From Holdemania massiliensis (GTDB lineage: Bacteria; Bacillota_I; Bacilli_A; Erysipelotrichales; Erysipelotrichaceae): a DNA stretch of 64,000 nt. Positions within the stretch are counted from its first letter, which is position 1; the number at the start of each line of letters is the position of its first letter. Where the stretch lies: contig NZ_JAKNTK010000001.1 in the NCBI RefSeq assembly GCF_022440805.1, positions 3,968,001 to 4,032,000 on the forward strand. The letters are read 5' to 3'. The notes beneath the pieces are model-generated. The model worked only from the letters and a program-made list of their open reading frames with translations. It made no database searches and had not been told where the DNA came from. Shown here piece by piece: positions 35,865 to 45,371 of the stretch. Position numbers and translations under genes: made by a program.

Positions 35865-35987
35865 TTCTTCTGCTCCTTTTGTTTTTAATTTCGAATCGCA
35901 GGGATGCGCCTGCCGCTGGATGCGTTTCATCGCAATTCCGCTTTTAAGCATAATCCCCCTTTTTTTGACAAGTCCGCTTCTTATCGA

Positions 35988-36740
35988 TTAATAGTAAATG
36001 GATAACGGCCGGCCCTCGACCTGTTGAATTTCAAAATCAACGCCGTAGATTTCTGATAAATTTTCCTTGGTGATTACTTCCTGCACCGTTCCGAAGTGGG
36101 CTACCCTGCCCTCGACAAACGCGCAGATATAATCCGAGTAAAACGCGGCGTAATTGATCTCATGCAGGACGAGGATTACCGTTTTCCCCAATTCATCGCA
36201 CAGCCGCCGGACAATTTTCATCATCTTGGTCGCATGGTAGATGTCAAGGTTGTTGGTGGGCTCATCCAACAAGATATAATCGGTATCCTGAGCGATCACC
36301 ATCGCGATCATCGCCCGCTGCCGCTGCCCGCCGGACAATTCATCGATAAACTGATCGGCAATCGCATCCAGCTCCATATAAGCCAGCGCTTGGTCAACTT
36401 TTTCCTGATCTTCCGGCTGCAGCCGGCCCTGACAGTACGGAAACCGGCCGAAGCTGACCAGCTCCCGGACCGTCAGTTTCATTTGGATATTGTTGGACTG
36501 GGTGAGGATCGCCAGCCGCTTCGATAATTCACGGCTGTTCCATTTCGCCAGATCCTGACCTTCAAAGTGAATCAGACCGGCATCTTTGGCGACCAGTCTT
36601 GAAATCATACCCATGACGGTCGATTTTCCTGCCCCGTTAGGACCGATTAATGACAATACCTGACCCTGCGGAATCTCAAAGCTCACCTCATCAACAACTC
36701 GTTTTTTGCCATATTGTTTTGTCAGATGCTGAATTACCAT
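35988..36740 (-). CDS. Siderophore ABC transporter ATP-binding protein
   Basis: The 250-residue ATPase has Walker A GPNGAGKST, a Q-loop in LAILTQSNNIQMKLTVRELV, signature LSGGQRQRAMIAMVIAQDTD, Walker B YILLDEPTNNLD and switch His in VLHEINYA. It matches the FecE/YclP type. It overlaps the permease upstream by 7 bp. It powers uptake of ferric siderophore by the two membrane proteins. Confidence 0.95.
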   Translation of the reverse strand: MVIQHLTKQYGKKRVVDEVSFEIPQGQVLSLIGPNGAGKSTVMGMISRLVAKDAGLIHFEGQDLAKWNSRELSKRLAILTQSNNIQMKLTVRELVSFGRFPYCQGRLQPEDQEKVDQALAYMELDAIADQFIDELSGGQRQRAMIAMVIAQDTDYILLDEPTNNLDIYHATKMMKIVRRLCDELGKTVILVLHEINYAAFYSDYICAFVEGRVAHFGTVQEVITKENLSEIYGVDFEIQQVEGRPLSIYY

Positions 36741-37702
36741 ACCTGCTGCCTCCCTTTGCCTAATAACAGAACCAAAAAATAGAAACCGCCGCCAATCGTA
36801 ATCAATACGCTGATCGGTATGCTGTAAGCAAACAGGTGTTCCACGGCCAGCTGACCGCCGACCAGGACGATCATGCCCAGCAGCGCCGAACCGAAAATCA
36901 GCCAGCTGTGGCGGTAGGTCTGAAACAGCTGCCGCGACAGATTGGCGATGATCAGTCCCAGAAATGAAATTGGCCCGACCAATGCCGTCGCAATTGCGAT
37001 CAGAATCGTCACGCCCAAAAGCAGCCGGCGGTTGGTTTTGTCCACGTCAACGCCCAGATTGACTGCCTGATTTTTTCCCAGCGCCAGCACATCGAGCAGC
37101 TTCAGTTCCCGCCGCAAAACGACAAGGACGCCTGTGATCAGCACTGTGGAAATCAAAAGCAGGCTGGAATTAACGTTGGAAAAGCTGGCGACTAATGAGC
37201 CTAACAAAGCGTCGTATTCATTGGGATCCATGATCCGGGTCAGCGTTGTCTGCATGCTGGAGAAAAAGGTCGACATGACCGTGCCTGCCAGCAGCACATA
37301 TAAAATCTGATGCTTCATTTTCTTAAACAATGTCCCATAGATCAAAATCGCCGCGCCGCTCATGATGACCAGATCGACGACAAACGACAGCTGCGGATGC
37401 CGGGCGATCAGACTGCCGGAACCGAGAAAGAACACCACCGCTGTGTGAATCAGCGCATACAGAGAATTCATGCCCAACAGGCAGGGCGTGACGATCTTGT
37501 TCTGAATCAAAGTCTGAAAGACAATCGAAGCGCCGCCGATGCAGAAGGCAGTCACAAGCATCACCAGCAGTTTCGGCACGCGCAGCTCCATCGCATAGGC
37601 AGCATATTTCGGATTGACGTTGATCGTCAGATAGCCGATCACCGCCAGCACAGCCAGGCCGATTAAAATCAGAGCTTTGATCTGTAAACTGCGCTGTTTC
37701 AT
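36734..37702 (-). CDS. Siderophore ABC transporter permease 2 (FecCD family)
   Basis: A 322-residue FecCD-family protein with about nine or ten hydrophobic helices. Typical motifs include GGASIVFQTLIQNKIVTPCL near the N-terminus and GPISFLGLIIANLSRQLF toward the C-terminus. It resembles YclO/CeuC. It overlaps the first permease by 4 bp and the ATPase by 7 bp. Confidence 0.95.
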   Translation of the reverse strand: MKQRSLQIKALILIGLAVLAVIGYLTINVNPKYAAYAMELRVPKLLVMLVTAFCIGGASIVFQTLIQNKIVTPCLLGMNSLYALIHTAVVFFLGSGSLIARHPQLSFVVDLVIMSGAAILIYGTLFKKMKHQILYVLLAGTVMSTFFSSMQTTLTRIMDPNEYDALLGSLVASFSNVNSSLLLISTVLITGVLVVLRRELKLLDVLALGKNQAVNLGVDVDKTNRRLLLGVTILIAIATALVGPISFLGLIIANLSRQLFQTYRHSWLIFGSALLGMIVLVGGQLAVEHLFAYSIPISVLITIGGGFYFLVLLLGKGRQQVW

Positions 37703-38703
37703 CCCTTGCAGCCTCCTTCCGCTTTTTTGATGAATCGACCCTTGCCGTTAAGCCGCATCCATAACAGGACAAGAAAGATCAGACTGCCCAGAACGCCCAC
37801 AATCAGCTCAATCGGCAGTTCATACGGAGCTATCACAACCCGGCCGATCATGTCAGAAATCAGGACGAACAGCGCGCCGAACAGTGCTGTATCCGTCAGC
37901 GTCCCGCGCAGTTTATCGCCCTTAAACATCGTGACCAGATTGGGAACGATCAAACCGATGTAGGAAATACTGCCGGCGACAACGACGACACTGGCGGTGA
38001 TCATGGCCGCGATCGTCAGTCCCAGAAACAAAACAGCATTGTAAGAAACGCCGAGATTTTTTGAAAAGTCCTTGCCCATGCCTACGATATTGAAATGATT
38101 GGCAAAGATAAAAGCGGCAGCGATCAGCGGCACCACCAGCATGACCAGTTCATAGCGGCCTTTCATCACCAGTGAAAAATGGCCGACCAGCCACGAGGAC
38201 AGCGCCTGCGTCATTTCATATTTATAGGCCAGATAATTCGTAATGCCGCCGATCACATTGCCGAACATGATCCCGACAAGCGGTACCATCACGACGTCCC
38301 TAAATTGAATCCGCTGAATCAGCGCCACGAAGATCCACGTTCCGGCGATCGCCGCCGTGAAGGCAAAGCCGGCGCGTACCCATAGGGTTGATCCCGGCAT
38401 AAACAACAGCGCCAACAGAATTCCCAGCTGGGCCGAGGAAATTGTCGCGCCGGTCGTCGGGGATACAAACTTGTTCATGCACAGCTGCTGCATGATCAAA
38501 CCGGCAACGCTCATGCCCATGCCCGTACAAAGAATCGCCAACAGCCGCGGCAGGCGCGAAATCATCAGAATTTCAAACGCTTCCCAATTCCCGCTGAATA
38601 TGTCCATCACGCTGAAATCCACAACGCCGATAAATAAGGAAGCGGCTGCGCATACCATCAGCAGCGCCGTTAAGATCAGCGTACTTTTAACTCGCAGAAG
38701 CAT
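37699..38703 (-). CDS. Siderophore ABC transporter permease 1 (FecCD family)
   Basis: A 334-residue FecCD-family permease and first gene of the iron operon. It has SVAGLIMQQLCMNKFVSPTT, and the coupling region SYIGLIVPNLVTMF. It resembles YclN/CeuB. Two copies of an inverted repeat with the arms GTTAG and CTAAC lie upstream, so the operon is probably repressed by iron through a DtxR/IdeR-type protein. Confidence 0.95.
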   Translation of the reverse strand: MLLRVKSTLILTALLMVCAAASLFIGVVDFSVMDIFSGNWEAFEILMISRLPRLLAILCTGMGMSVAGLIMQQLCMNKFVSPTTGATISSAQLGILLALLFMPGSTLWVRAGFAFTAAIAGTWIFVALIQRIQFRDVVMVPLVGIMFGNVIGGITNYLAYKYEMTQALSSWLVGHFSLVMKGRYELVMLVVPLIAAAFIFANHFNIVGMGKDFSKNLGVSYNAVLFLGLTIAAMITASVVVVAGSISYIGLIVPNLVTMFKGDKLRGTLTDTALFGALFVLISDMIGRVVIAPYELPIELIVGVLGSLIFLVLLWMRLNGKGRFIKKAEGGCKG

Positions 38704-38727
38704 AGCATTCTCCTTTCCTGAATATTT

Positions 38728-38743
38728 GTTAGTTTAAACTAAC
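38728..38743. promoter_or_regulatory. Iron-box-like operator 1 (GTTAG-N6-CTAAC)
   Basis: GTTAGTTTAAACTAAC is a perfect 16-bp palindrome 25 bp before the first permease start codon. The TTAG/CTAA arms resemble DtxR/IdeR boxes. Confidence 0.75.
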
Positions 38744-38795
38744 TTAAGCGTGAAAATAAAAGAGTCGATGGCCCTTCGATTCTATCTTTCCATTT

Positions 38796-38811
38796 GTTAG
38801 TCGCATCTAAC
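38796..38811. promoter_or_regulatory. Iron-box-like operator 2 (GTTAG-N6-CTAAC)
   Basis: GTTAGTCGCATCTAAC repeats the arms and spacing of operator 1, 68 bp farther upstream. Two equal arms at matching spacing argue against chance. The promoter boxes between them are not clear. Confidence 0.7.
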
Positions 38812-38958
38812 CTTAAGCTTGTTCAGTCTACCATGTTCCAGCCAAAAACGCAAGCTTCCCTTTTCTCCTTTCGTATGGCAGTTTTTGCAAATCTTGAAAA
38901 CTGATCTTTCAGAAGAGCACCGAAACTTCGTCTTCGCCTGAATGAAAAACCGCCCATT

Positions 38959-38987
38959 TTGCCTGAAACGAAGAACTATGATACACT
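38959..38987 (+). promoter_or_regulatory. Promoter of the response regulator operon
   Basis: TTGCCT (38959-38964) and TACACT (38982-38987), 17-bp spacer. The predicted leader is only about 20 nt. Confidence 0.7.
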
Positions 38988-39014
38988 GGAAAGACAGAGG
39001 AAATGAGGGGCGTT

Positions 39015-40517
39015 ATGACACAGACTGAATCTTCTTTATGCCGTGTTTTTCTGGTTGACGATGATCTTCTTGTACTGGATGATCTGCGGGATCTGATCGA
39101 TTGGGAAGCAGAGGGCTTCATTCTGACAGGCACGGCGGGCAATGGGGAACAGGCACTGGAACGGCTGGCTCAGACACCCGCAGATCTGGTGCTGGTGGAT
39201 ATTGAAATGCCGCGGTTAAACGGGCTGGCTTTCATCCGGCAGCTGCGGCAACAGGATCCGCAAATCCAAACGCTACTTCTGACAGCGTTTTCCCGTTTTG
39301 ATTACGCCCGCGAAGCTGTGTCACTGGGTGTGTATAATTATATCCTCAAACACGAACTGACCGCAGAAGGACTGCTCGAAAATCTGCGCGGCATGCGGGA
39401 GCAATGGGAACGCCAGAGAACTTCCCGTTATCTTGATGAACAGGCGCGGTTTCGACAGCTGCTTTTTACCGGAGATCACATTGACTTTTCCGACGTTGGA
39501 TTCAGCAGCCCACATTCTGGAATCGGTTTGGTTTGTCTGCGGCGTCTGCCTTCGCTCCATGAATTGATCTCTTTCAAAGCAACAGAAGAGACCGACCACC
39601 TTTTTGCGCAGCTTCAGCAAGCCCTGCAGCCCTTGCGCAAAACCGCTGTTTTTCTTGTTTTTCTCCAATCCGTCAATGAATGCTGGATCGCTGTGGAAGC
39701 CGATCCTCAGCTTGCCAGTGTTCCGTATGAATTTTGTACTGCGCTGCGAAAGAGCTTGGAAAACATTCTGGCTCCGATGGGGCTGTTGGTCAGTCCGGTT
39801 GCGCAGGATCTGTCTGAACTGCGCCGATTGTATCATGAGATGAATGAGCGCCAGAATCAGTTGTTTTATTTTCCTAAACAGCGCATCACCCTGCTTCATG
39901 AATGTCCGGATGCCATGCCGTATGAGGCTTCGGATTGGGAAATTCAATTAGCTCAGATCGATACTCAGGCTAGCCTGTGCCAAACGTCAACGGCGTTTTT
40001 AAACGCTCTCGATCAGGCTCGGCCGGCTTTGCCGCAGATTCTTCTGGCCGTGAAGCTCCTGCTTCAAAAGCTTCAGAAGCGAACAAGGATCAGTGAATTG
40101 TCTGAGGATTTTTCAGCATGGAAAACAATCTGTACCTATCCGGCTTTATGCGACTTTGTCCGCCGTTGGCTGCCGCTTCAGCCCCAGCCGCAGACCAGCC
40201 GCAAAACCGACTTTATGATCCGCTACCTGCAGGATCACTGTGCCGATGAAAACGTTCTTGACGATCTTTCGCAGACCCTGCAGATGAATCGCGAGTATTT
40301 AAGCAAACTGTTAAAGAAGGAAACCGGCATGACCTTGGCGCAGATGTTGTTGGATCTGCGGCTGCAGAAAGCAATGCGGCTCTTGAAACAAAAGGATCTC
40401 AAGATTTATGAGGCAGCCCGGCAATGCGGATTCCACTCCAGTCAATACTTTGCGATCGTATTTTATAAAAAATATCATGTTTATCCCAGCGATGTATTAA
40501 AGGAGCCGTATGTATGA
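39015..40517 (+). CDS. YesN-type response regulator with AraC DNA-binding domain
   Basis: The ATG at 39015 follows GAGGGG. The 500-residue protein has a receiver domain (1-120) with acidic pair in VFLVDDD, phosphorylated Asp62 in LVLVDIEMP and Lys in YILKHEL. A ~260-residue linker follows, then an AraC HTH pair at ~400-500 (LLKKETGMTLAQMLLDLRL, then AARQCGFHSSQYFAIVFYKK). It is co-translated with the kinase by a 4-bp overlap. The last gene of the operon is a secreted reductase, so that or the next reductase is the likely target. Confidence 0.96.
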   Translation: MTQTESSLCRVFLVDDDLLVLDDLRDLIDWEAEGFILTGTAGNGEQALERLAQTPADLVLVDIEMPRLNGLAFIRQLRQQDPQIQTLLLTAFSRFDYAREAVSLGVYNYILKHELTAEGLLENLRGMREQWERQRTSRYLDEQARFRQLLFTGDHIDFSDVGFSSPHSGIGLVCLRRLPSLHELISFKATEETDHLFAQLQQALQPLRKTAVFLVFLQSVNECWIAVEADPQLASVPYEFCTALRKSLENILAPMGLLVSPVAQDLSELRRLYHEMNERQNQLFYFPKQRITLLHECPDAMPYEASDWEIQLAQIDTQASLCQTSTAFLNALDQARPALPQILLAVKLLLQKLQKRTRISELSEDFSAWKTICTYPALCDFVRRWLPLQPQPQTSRKTDFMIRYLQDHCADENVLDDLSQTLQMNREYLSKLLKKETGMTLAQMLLDLRLQKAMRLLKQKDLKIYEAARQCGFHSSQYFAIVFYKKYHVYPSDVLKEPYV

Positions 40518-42283
40518 AGCGTAAAGACATCAAGACCTGGCTTGTATCGCTGCTTCCGCCCCGACTTTCGGTAAAGCTGGCCGCTGCGCTGGGGGCATTG
40601 GTTCTGGTGATGACCAGCGTCACCAGCTTTGTCACTTATCAATACTTCGCTCACATCCTGACCCAGGAAAATCTGAAAAAAGATGCGCAGGTGCTCCGCC
40701 AGAATGCCCAGCAGCTGGAAGGCTTTATCCGTGAACTGACAGTTCTTTCCCGCAGTCTGTTGGCCGATCCGCAGCTGCAGCAGTTCTGCCACACCGCGGA
40801 TCCGGACTATTTCCAAAAGGAAGCGGCAGCGGATTTATTAACCCGGACGCTGTCGGTTCAGGATCTGATCCACAGCGCGCTGATTCACCACGAAGATCAG
40901 GTGCTCTGGAACCTGTATCCGCTTGATCATACCTTTGATCCGCTTGCCCAATCTCAGAAAACAAGACAGCTGACTGGATTTACCGAAGCCTTCCTGCTGA
41001 AATCCGGCGTGGAACAGCTGCGTCTGGCGGCTTATCACACGCCGATTGCCGATTTAGTTCATCCCCAGCAGAAAATCGGAGAGCTGTGGATTCTGCTTGA
41101 TCTGCGGCAATTGGAAACGATGATTCAGGCATGGAATCTGCCTCAGCAGGAAATCACGCTGATGCAGAATCAGACGGTGCTGATCGCTTCCCCTTCTGGC
41201 CTGAATGAACAACAGCTGAACAAACTGGCCAACGATCAGCCCTTTCCCTCGCTCCAGTCGGTTCGCGGCGGATTTCTGCTGAGCAGTCCGGTGGCCGGTA
41301 CGCCTTATACCTTATTCTCTTATCGATCCAAGGCCGCACTGCGCGGACAGGCGTCCTTTCTGATCGTGTTTTTCAGCTTGTTCTCGCTGCTCATCTTCCT
41401 TTTATTCGTGATGATTCTCTCCCGCATTGTCCGTCAGTTTACCGCACCGTTATCCACTTTGACGGCCGGCTTGAATCAATTTGCCGCCGGTGATCTGAAC
41501 ACCCAGATTACCCTGCACAGTCACGATGAGCTGGAAATGCTGGGCGATACTTTCAATTCGATGGTTGTCCGCATACATGAGCTTTTAGATCAGGCTGTTG
41601 AGGATGAAAAAATCCGCAGGAAGCTGAAATTTGATATGATGATCTCCAAAATCCATCCGCATTTTATCTACAATACGTTAAACTCTGTCATCGTGATGGC
41701 TCGCCGAGCTGGGAATCAGGAGGTTGTCGATATGGTGCGTGCCTTAATTCTGATCCTTCAGGATGGCATGGCGGTGCATGAGGACCTGTTGATGGACACC
41801 ATCGAACGGGAACGAGCGGTCATTGAGGCGTATGTCACCATCCAGAATTATCGCTACAAGCAGAAATTCAGCGTCGTTTACGACATCGACCCAGCGCTGA
41901 ACGAGCTGCTAATCGCCAAAAACATTCTCCAGCCGTTAGTTGAAAATGCGATTTTCCACGGCATCATCCCCAAAGAGGGACCCGGACAGCTGACGCTATC
42001 CATTCAGCGCCAAAACGATCAGCTGCATGTCGAGGTTCGTGATGACGGCGTGGGACTGAGCGCCGAACTGGCCAGCCGCATTGAACAAGGCTCCGCCGCC
42101 CTGAATGCTCATCGGGAAGCCGAGAAAAACAGTGTCCATGCGATTGCGCTGGTCAATGTCTGCGAACGGCTGGAATTCCTTTACGGCGATCCTGTGACGC
42201 TGCACGTCGAAAGTGAGCTGGGGAAGGGTTCCGCATTCATCTTTGATCTGCCGATCATAGAGAAAGGAGGGCTCCCACAATGA
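40514..42283 (+). CDS. YesM-type sensor histidine kinase
   Basis: A 589-residue membrane kinase. First membrane helix at ~20-42, an extracytoplasmic sensor of ~230 residues, a second helix at ~282-305, a HAMP domain (~305-360), and the HisKA_7TM-like His_kinase box KIHPHFIYNTLNSVI with phospho-His383. The HATPase_c domain has LVENAIFHGI (N box) and DDGVGLS (G1). It overlaps the regulator and the following binding-protein gene by ATGA on each side. YesM kinases usually sense extracellular sugars, sometimes through a partner binding protein. Confidence 0.96.
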   Translation: MKRKDIKTWLVSLLPPRLSVKLAAALGALVLVMTSVTSFVTYQYFAHILTQENLKKDAQVLRQNAQQLEGFIRELTVLSRSLLADPQLQQFCHTADPDYFQKEAAADLLTRTLSVQDLIHSALIHHEDQVLWNLYPLDHTFDPLAQSQKTRQLTGFTEAFLLKSGVEQLRLAAYHTPIADLVHPQQKIGELWILLDLRQLETMIQAWNLPQQEITLMQNQTVLIASPSGLNEQQLNKLANDQPFPSLQSVRGGFLLSSPVAGTPYTLFSYRSKAALRGQASFLIVFFSLFSLLIFLLFVMILSRIVRQFTAPLSTLTAGLNQFAAGDLNTQITLHSHDELEMLGDTFNSMVVRIHELLDQAVEDEKIRRKLKFDMMISKIHPHFIYNTLNSVIVMARRAGNQEVVDMVRALILILQDGMAVHEDLLMDTIERERAVIEAYVTIQNYRYKQKFSVVYDIDPALNELLIAKNILQPLVENAIFHGIIPKEGPGQLTLSIQRQNDQLHVEVRDDGVGLSAELASRIEQGSAALNAHREAEKNSVHAIALVNVCERLEFLYGDPVTLHVESELGKGSAFIFDLPIIEKGGLPQ

Positions 42284-43560
42284 AGGCCTATCGCATTGTT
42301 TTTCTTCTGCTGACCCTGACGCTGGCGCTTTTTCTCTATAGCGCTTTTTCCGCCCCACGTTTGACGCCGGAACCCTCGCAGAAAGAAGTGATTACAGTCT
42401 GGGGCTGGGATGATTTTCTGCCGGATGCGTTTGCGGAGTATCAGAAATCTCATCCCGATGTCGCGCTTAATTACACCGTCGTTGAAAAAAGTGAATATCT
42501 GCAGCGCTTTAAACTGGCGCTGGCACTCAATCAGCCCTTGCCGGACATCTGCATTCTCGAAAGTGAAACGCTCGACGGCATCAACGGAGCCGAGCTGTTT
42601 ATCGATCTGGAAGCCTCTCCGTATTTCCTGCCGCGGCAGGAAGTTCTGGAATTTCGTCTGGCTCAGTTTGAAAATGAACTCGGTCATCTGTGGGCTGTGC
42701 CGGCTACCTTATCCGCCAGCGGCGTCGCTTATAACCGCACTGTGGCCCAGGCGTTTCTGGCAACCGAGGATCCAGTTCAGGTGGGAATTGTTTTCAGCAG
42801 CTGGGCCGATGTTATCAGCAAGGGCATGAAGTTCAAGGAACAATTCCCAGATCGGGCCATGTTTGCCTCACTGGAAGATGCCGCCGTGATGTTGTTTGGA
42901 CAATCACGCACGCCGTATATTCAAGACAACACGCTGCTTCAGCCCTACCGTTTCCTCAATGCCTTCCAGATTCTCGACGCCCTGCAGGAGGCTGGCCTGG
43001 TCTTCTCCCTGCAGCAGTATTCGCCGCAGTGGATGAACTCGCTGGAAACCGATCAGGTGTTTTTCTATCCGTGCTCACTCTGGCTGATGTCCATGGGTAT
43101 TTTTCATACCGGACAAGCCTGGGGCTTTACCCGTGCGCCCAGCGGCAGCTTTGCCTGGGGCGGTACCGTCTGGGCGATTCCCAAAACCAGCACCCATGCC
43201 GCGACAGCCTGGGAATTCATGCAGACAGTGCTGCTTTCGCCTTCCGGTGCGGCTTATGCCAAAAATCATGGCACCGGAACTTTGATCAGCTACAGTCCGG
43301 CTTACAATGAAGAGGGATATTCAGATCTGATCATGGAGGATTTCGGCGGTCAGAATATCGGCAAGATGTATTTGGATCAGATTTTCCCGGAAGTTCAGAC
43401 CCGTCCGGCGGGAGAGAACGAAGCGCTGCTGAAAGAAGTTTATCTGCAGACTGTCCGAGCGATGATCGGCATGCCGGAAATGAATGGCGAACAGGCTTAT
43501 GCCCTATTCTTAGAGCGGCTGCATCAGCGGCTGCCGGATTTACAGGAGGAACCCGCATGA
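42280..43560 (+). CDS. Extracellular solute-binding protein (family 1) coupled to the two-component system
   Basis: A 426-residue protein with an N-terminal hydrophobic segment (5-24) and a possible signal peptidase I site FSA-PR, but no lipobox. The body is SBP family 1: VITVWGWDDFLPDAFAEYQK, PLPDICILESETLDGINGAE, and later AIPKTSTHAATAWEFMQTVL. No permease genes accompany it. It overlaps the kinase by 4 bp and the reductase by 4 bp, so its likely job is to present a ligand to the kinase rather than to a transporter, as in XylFII-LytS-type three-component sensors. The ligand is unknown. Confidence 0.9.
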   Translation: MKAYRIVFLLLTLTLALFLYSAFSAPRLTPEPSQKEVITVWGWDDFLPDAFAEYQKSHPDVALNYTVVEKSEYLQRFKLALALNQPLPDICILESETLDGINGAELFIDLEASPYFLPRQEVLEFRLAQFENELGHLWAVPATLSASGVAYNRTVAQAFLATEDPVQVGIVFSSWADVISKGMKFKEQFPDRAMFASLEDAAVMLFGQSRTPYIQDNTLLQPYRFLNAFQILDALQEAGLVFSLQQYSPQWMNSLETDQVFFYPCSLWLMSMGIFHTGQAWGFTRAPSGSFAWGGTVWAIPKTSTHAATAWEFMQTVLLSPSGAAYAKNHGTGTLISYSPAYNEEGYSDLIMEDFGGQNIGKMYLDQIFPEVQTRPAGENEALLKEVYLQTVRAMIGMPEMNGEQAYALFLERLHQRLPDLQEEPA

Positions 43561-45290
43561 ACTTGAAGAAAATCATCCCCGCGCTCTGTCTGATTTTGTG
43601 CTGCGGCTGCGCGTCTTCCTCCACTCATTGTCAAATTGACGGTTATTTAGGCCCGATGGAAATTGAAGTGCTGAGTGAAGATCAGCGCATTACCGCGATT
43701 CAGGTACTGAGCCATGCGGATACGCCGGAAATCGCAGATCCCGCCCTGGCCGACTTCATCGCTCAGATTTTAGAAAATCAAACGCTGCAGATCGATGCGG
43801 TCAATGGAGCAACCCAGTCCTGTGAAGCACTGCGCAAAGGAATTGAGCGCTTGTTGAAACGGCAGGGTTTTACCGAGGAACAACTCTATGCCGCGCGCCC
43901 CCAAACGCCGCCTGTCCAAGAGGAAGCCTCAGAAATCTATGATGTGGTGGTCATCGGCGGAGGCGGAGCTGGCTTAGCCGCGGCCGTCAGCGCCGCACGC
44001 CAGGGGGCTTCCGTTGCGGTGCTGGAAAAAGCCGACAGTCTGGGCGGCAATACAATCCGGGCTACCGCCATGTATAACTGTGTGGATGATCAGCTCCAGC
44101 ATCCTTTGCAGATCATGGACAGCGAACAGCTTTTCTTTGAAGAAACCTTCAACGGCGGTCATCAGAAAGCAAAACCGGAGCTGGTGCGGATCCTGACTTC
44201 CCAAGCCGATGAGGGTCTGGCGTTTTTGCAGGAGCTGGGGTTAGAAATCGACACGGTGATCGACAACTGTTTGGGCGGCGAGCATGCCCGCGGTCATTAT
44301 TCCAAGGCTCATAACGGTACAGATTTCATTCAGGTTTTGAGCGATGCCTGTGTTCGGGAACAGGTTGACTTTTATCTGAATACACGGGCGAAAGCGCTGA
44401 TTCAGGAGGGTTCTGCCGTGATCGGAGTCCAGGCTGTCCAGCAACGTCAGCCGATCCAGTTCCAAGCGCGGCAGGGTGTGATCTTAGCGACTGGCGGCTT
44501 CGGCTACAATGTGGAAATGCGGATGCAGTATGATCAGAGCCTAACCGGGGATCTGCTTTGCAGCAATACGCCGGGAACAGTGGGCGATGGACTTATCATG
44601 GCGCACGCCATTGGGGCTTCACTGATCGACATGGAATATATAGAGCTTTATCCGATGGCGGATATTTACGACGGCGGACTGCACAACTCCATTCCCAATG
44701 CGATCAATCATGGGATTTTGGTCAACACCGAAGGCGATCGGTTTATCCGTGAGGATGCCGGCCGGGATGAACTGGCCCAGGCGATCCGGGCGCAGGATCA
44801 CGGGTTTGTCTATTCCCTCGCCGACGATGATTTTTCCTCGCTGCAGGAAGACCGCGACTTCCTGGAGGGGCTAGTACTGATGGGACAAGTGGTCAAAGCC
44901 GATACGTTGGAAGACCTGGCTTATCAGCTGGAACTGGATTTCAAGGTTCTGGAAGCAGCGGTGAATGACTACAACCGCAGTGTTGAACAGCAGTACGATC
45001 CCCGCTTTCAGCGCAGAACGTTAATCAATAAAATTGATCACCCACCATTTTACGCCACCGCCAAGACCGTCACTGTGCATCACACGCTGGGCGGTGTTGA
45101 AATCAATGAACAAGCCCAGGTTCTCGATCAAAAGAAACAGCTGATTCCCCGGCTTTATGCGGCCGGCGAGGTGACCGGCGGGATTCACGGCGCCAATCGC
45201 CTGGGCGGCAACTCGTTTCCTGACTGTATCGTCTTCGGACGGATTGCCGGAACGGAGGCTGCCGCTCAGCCGCCGCGGCCAATATCCTGA
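43557..45290 (+). CDS. Secreted flavinylated fumarate-reductase-type flavoprotein, coupled to its sensor genes
   Basis: A 577-residue lipoprotein (LILCCGC, probable acylated Cys18). The short FMN-binding domain (~25-95) has NGAT instead of S/T-GAT, with FMN expected on Thr86. The FAD domain opens VVVIGGGGAGLAAAVSAARQ. Canonical catalytic motifs HHTLGGV and GGIHGANRLGGN are present, so a fumarate- or urocanate-like substrate is plausible. It overlaps the solute-binding gene by ATGA. Being the last gene of a sensor operon is unusual for this family and implies the sensor detects something relevant to its substrate. Confidence 0.95.
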   Translation: MNLKKIIPALCLILCCGCASSSTHCQIDGYLGPMEIEVLSEDQRITAIQVLSHADTPEIADPALADFIAQILENQTLQIDAVNGATQSCEALRKGIERLLKRQGFTEEQLYAARPQTPPVQEEASEIYDVVVIGGGGAGLAAAVSAARQGASVAVLEKADSLGGNTIRATAMYNCVDDQLQHPLQIMDSEQLFFEETFNGGHQKAKPELVRILTSQADEGLAFLQELGLEIDTVIDNCLGGEHARGHYSKAHNGTDFIQVLSDACVREQVDFYLNTRAKALIQEGSAVIGVQAVQQRQPIQFQARQGVILATGGFGYNVEMRMQYDQSLTGDLLCSNTPGTVGDGLIMAHAIGASLIDMEYIELYPMADIYDGGLHNSIPNAINHGILVNTEGDRFIREDAGRDELAQAIRAQDHGFVYSLADDDFSSLQEDRDFLEGLVLMGQVVKADTLEDLAYQLELDFKVLEAAVNDYNRSVEQQYDPRFQRRTLINKIDHPPFYATAKTVTVHHTLGGVEINEQAQVLDQKKQLIPRLYAAGEVTGGIHGANRLGGNSFPDCIVFGRIAGTEAAAQPPRPIS

Positions 45291-45317
45291 ACTTGAACAG
45301 AATGTCCGGTTTTTAAC

Positions 45318-45346
45318 TCGACCTCAACTTGTGATTTTTTTATAAT
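45318..45346 (+). promoter_or_regulatory. Promoter of the 45372 reductase
   Basis: TCGACC (45318-45323) and TATAAT (45341-45346) with a 17-bp spacer. It gives the downstream reductase its own start in addition to any read-through. Confidence 0.6.
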
Positions 45347-45371
45347 TTCCTTATTCAAGGAGGAAAGAGAA

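Noticed and set aside
35865..35987. Possible separate promoter for the siderophore-binding gene in the 123-bp gap
   Set aside because: A TTGACA-like box is present on the + strand only, and no matching -10 element points toward the gene, so read-through from the operon is simpler.
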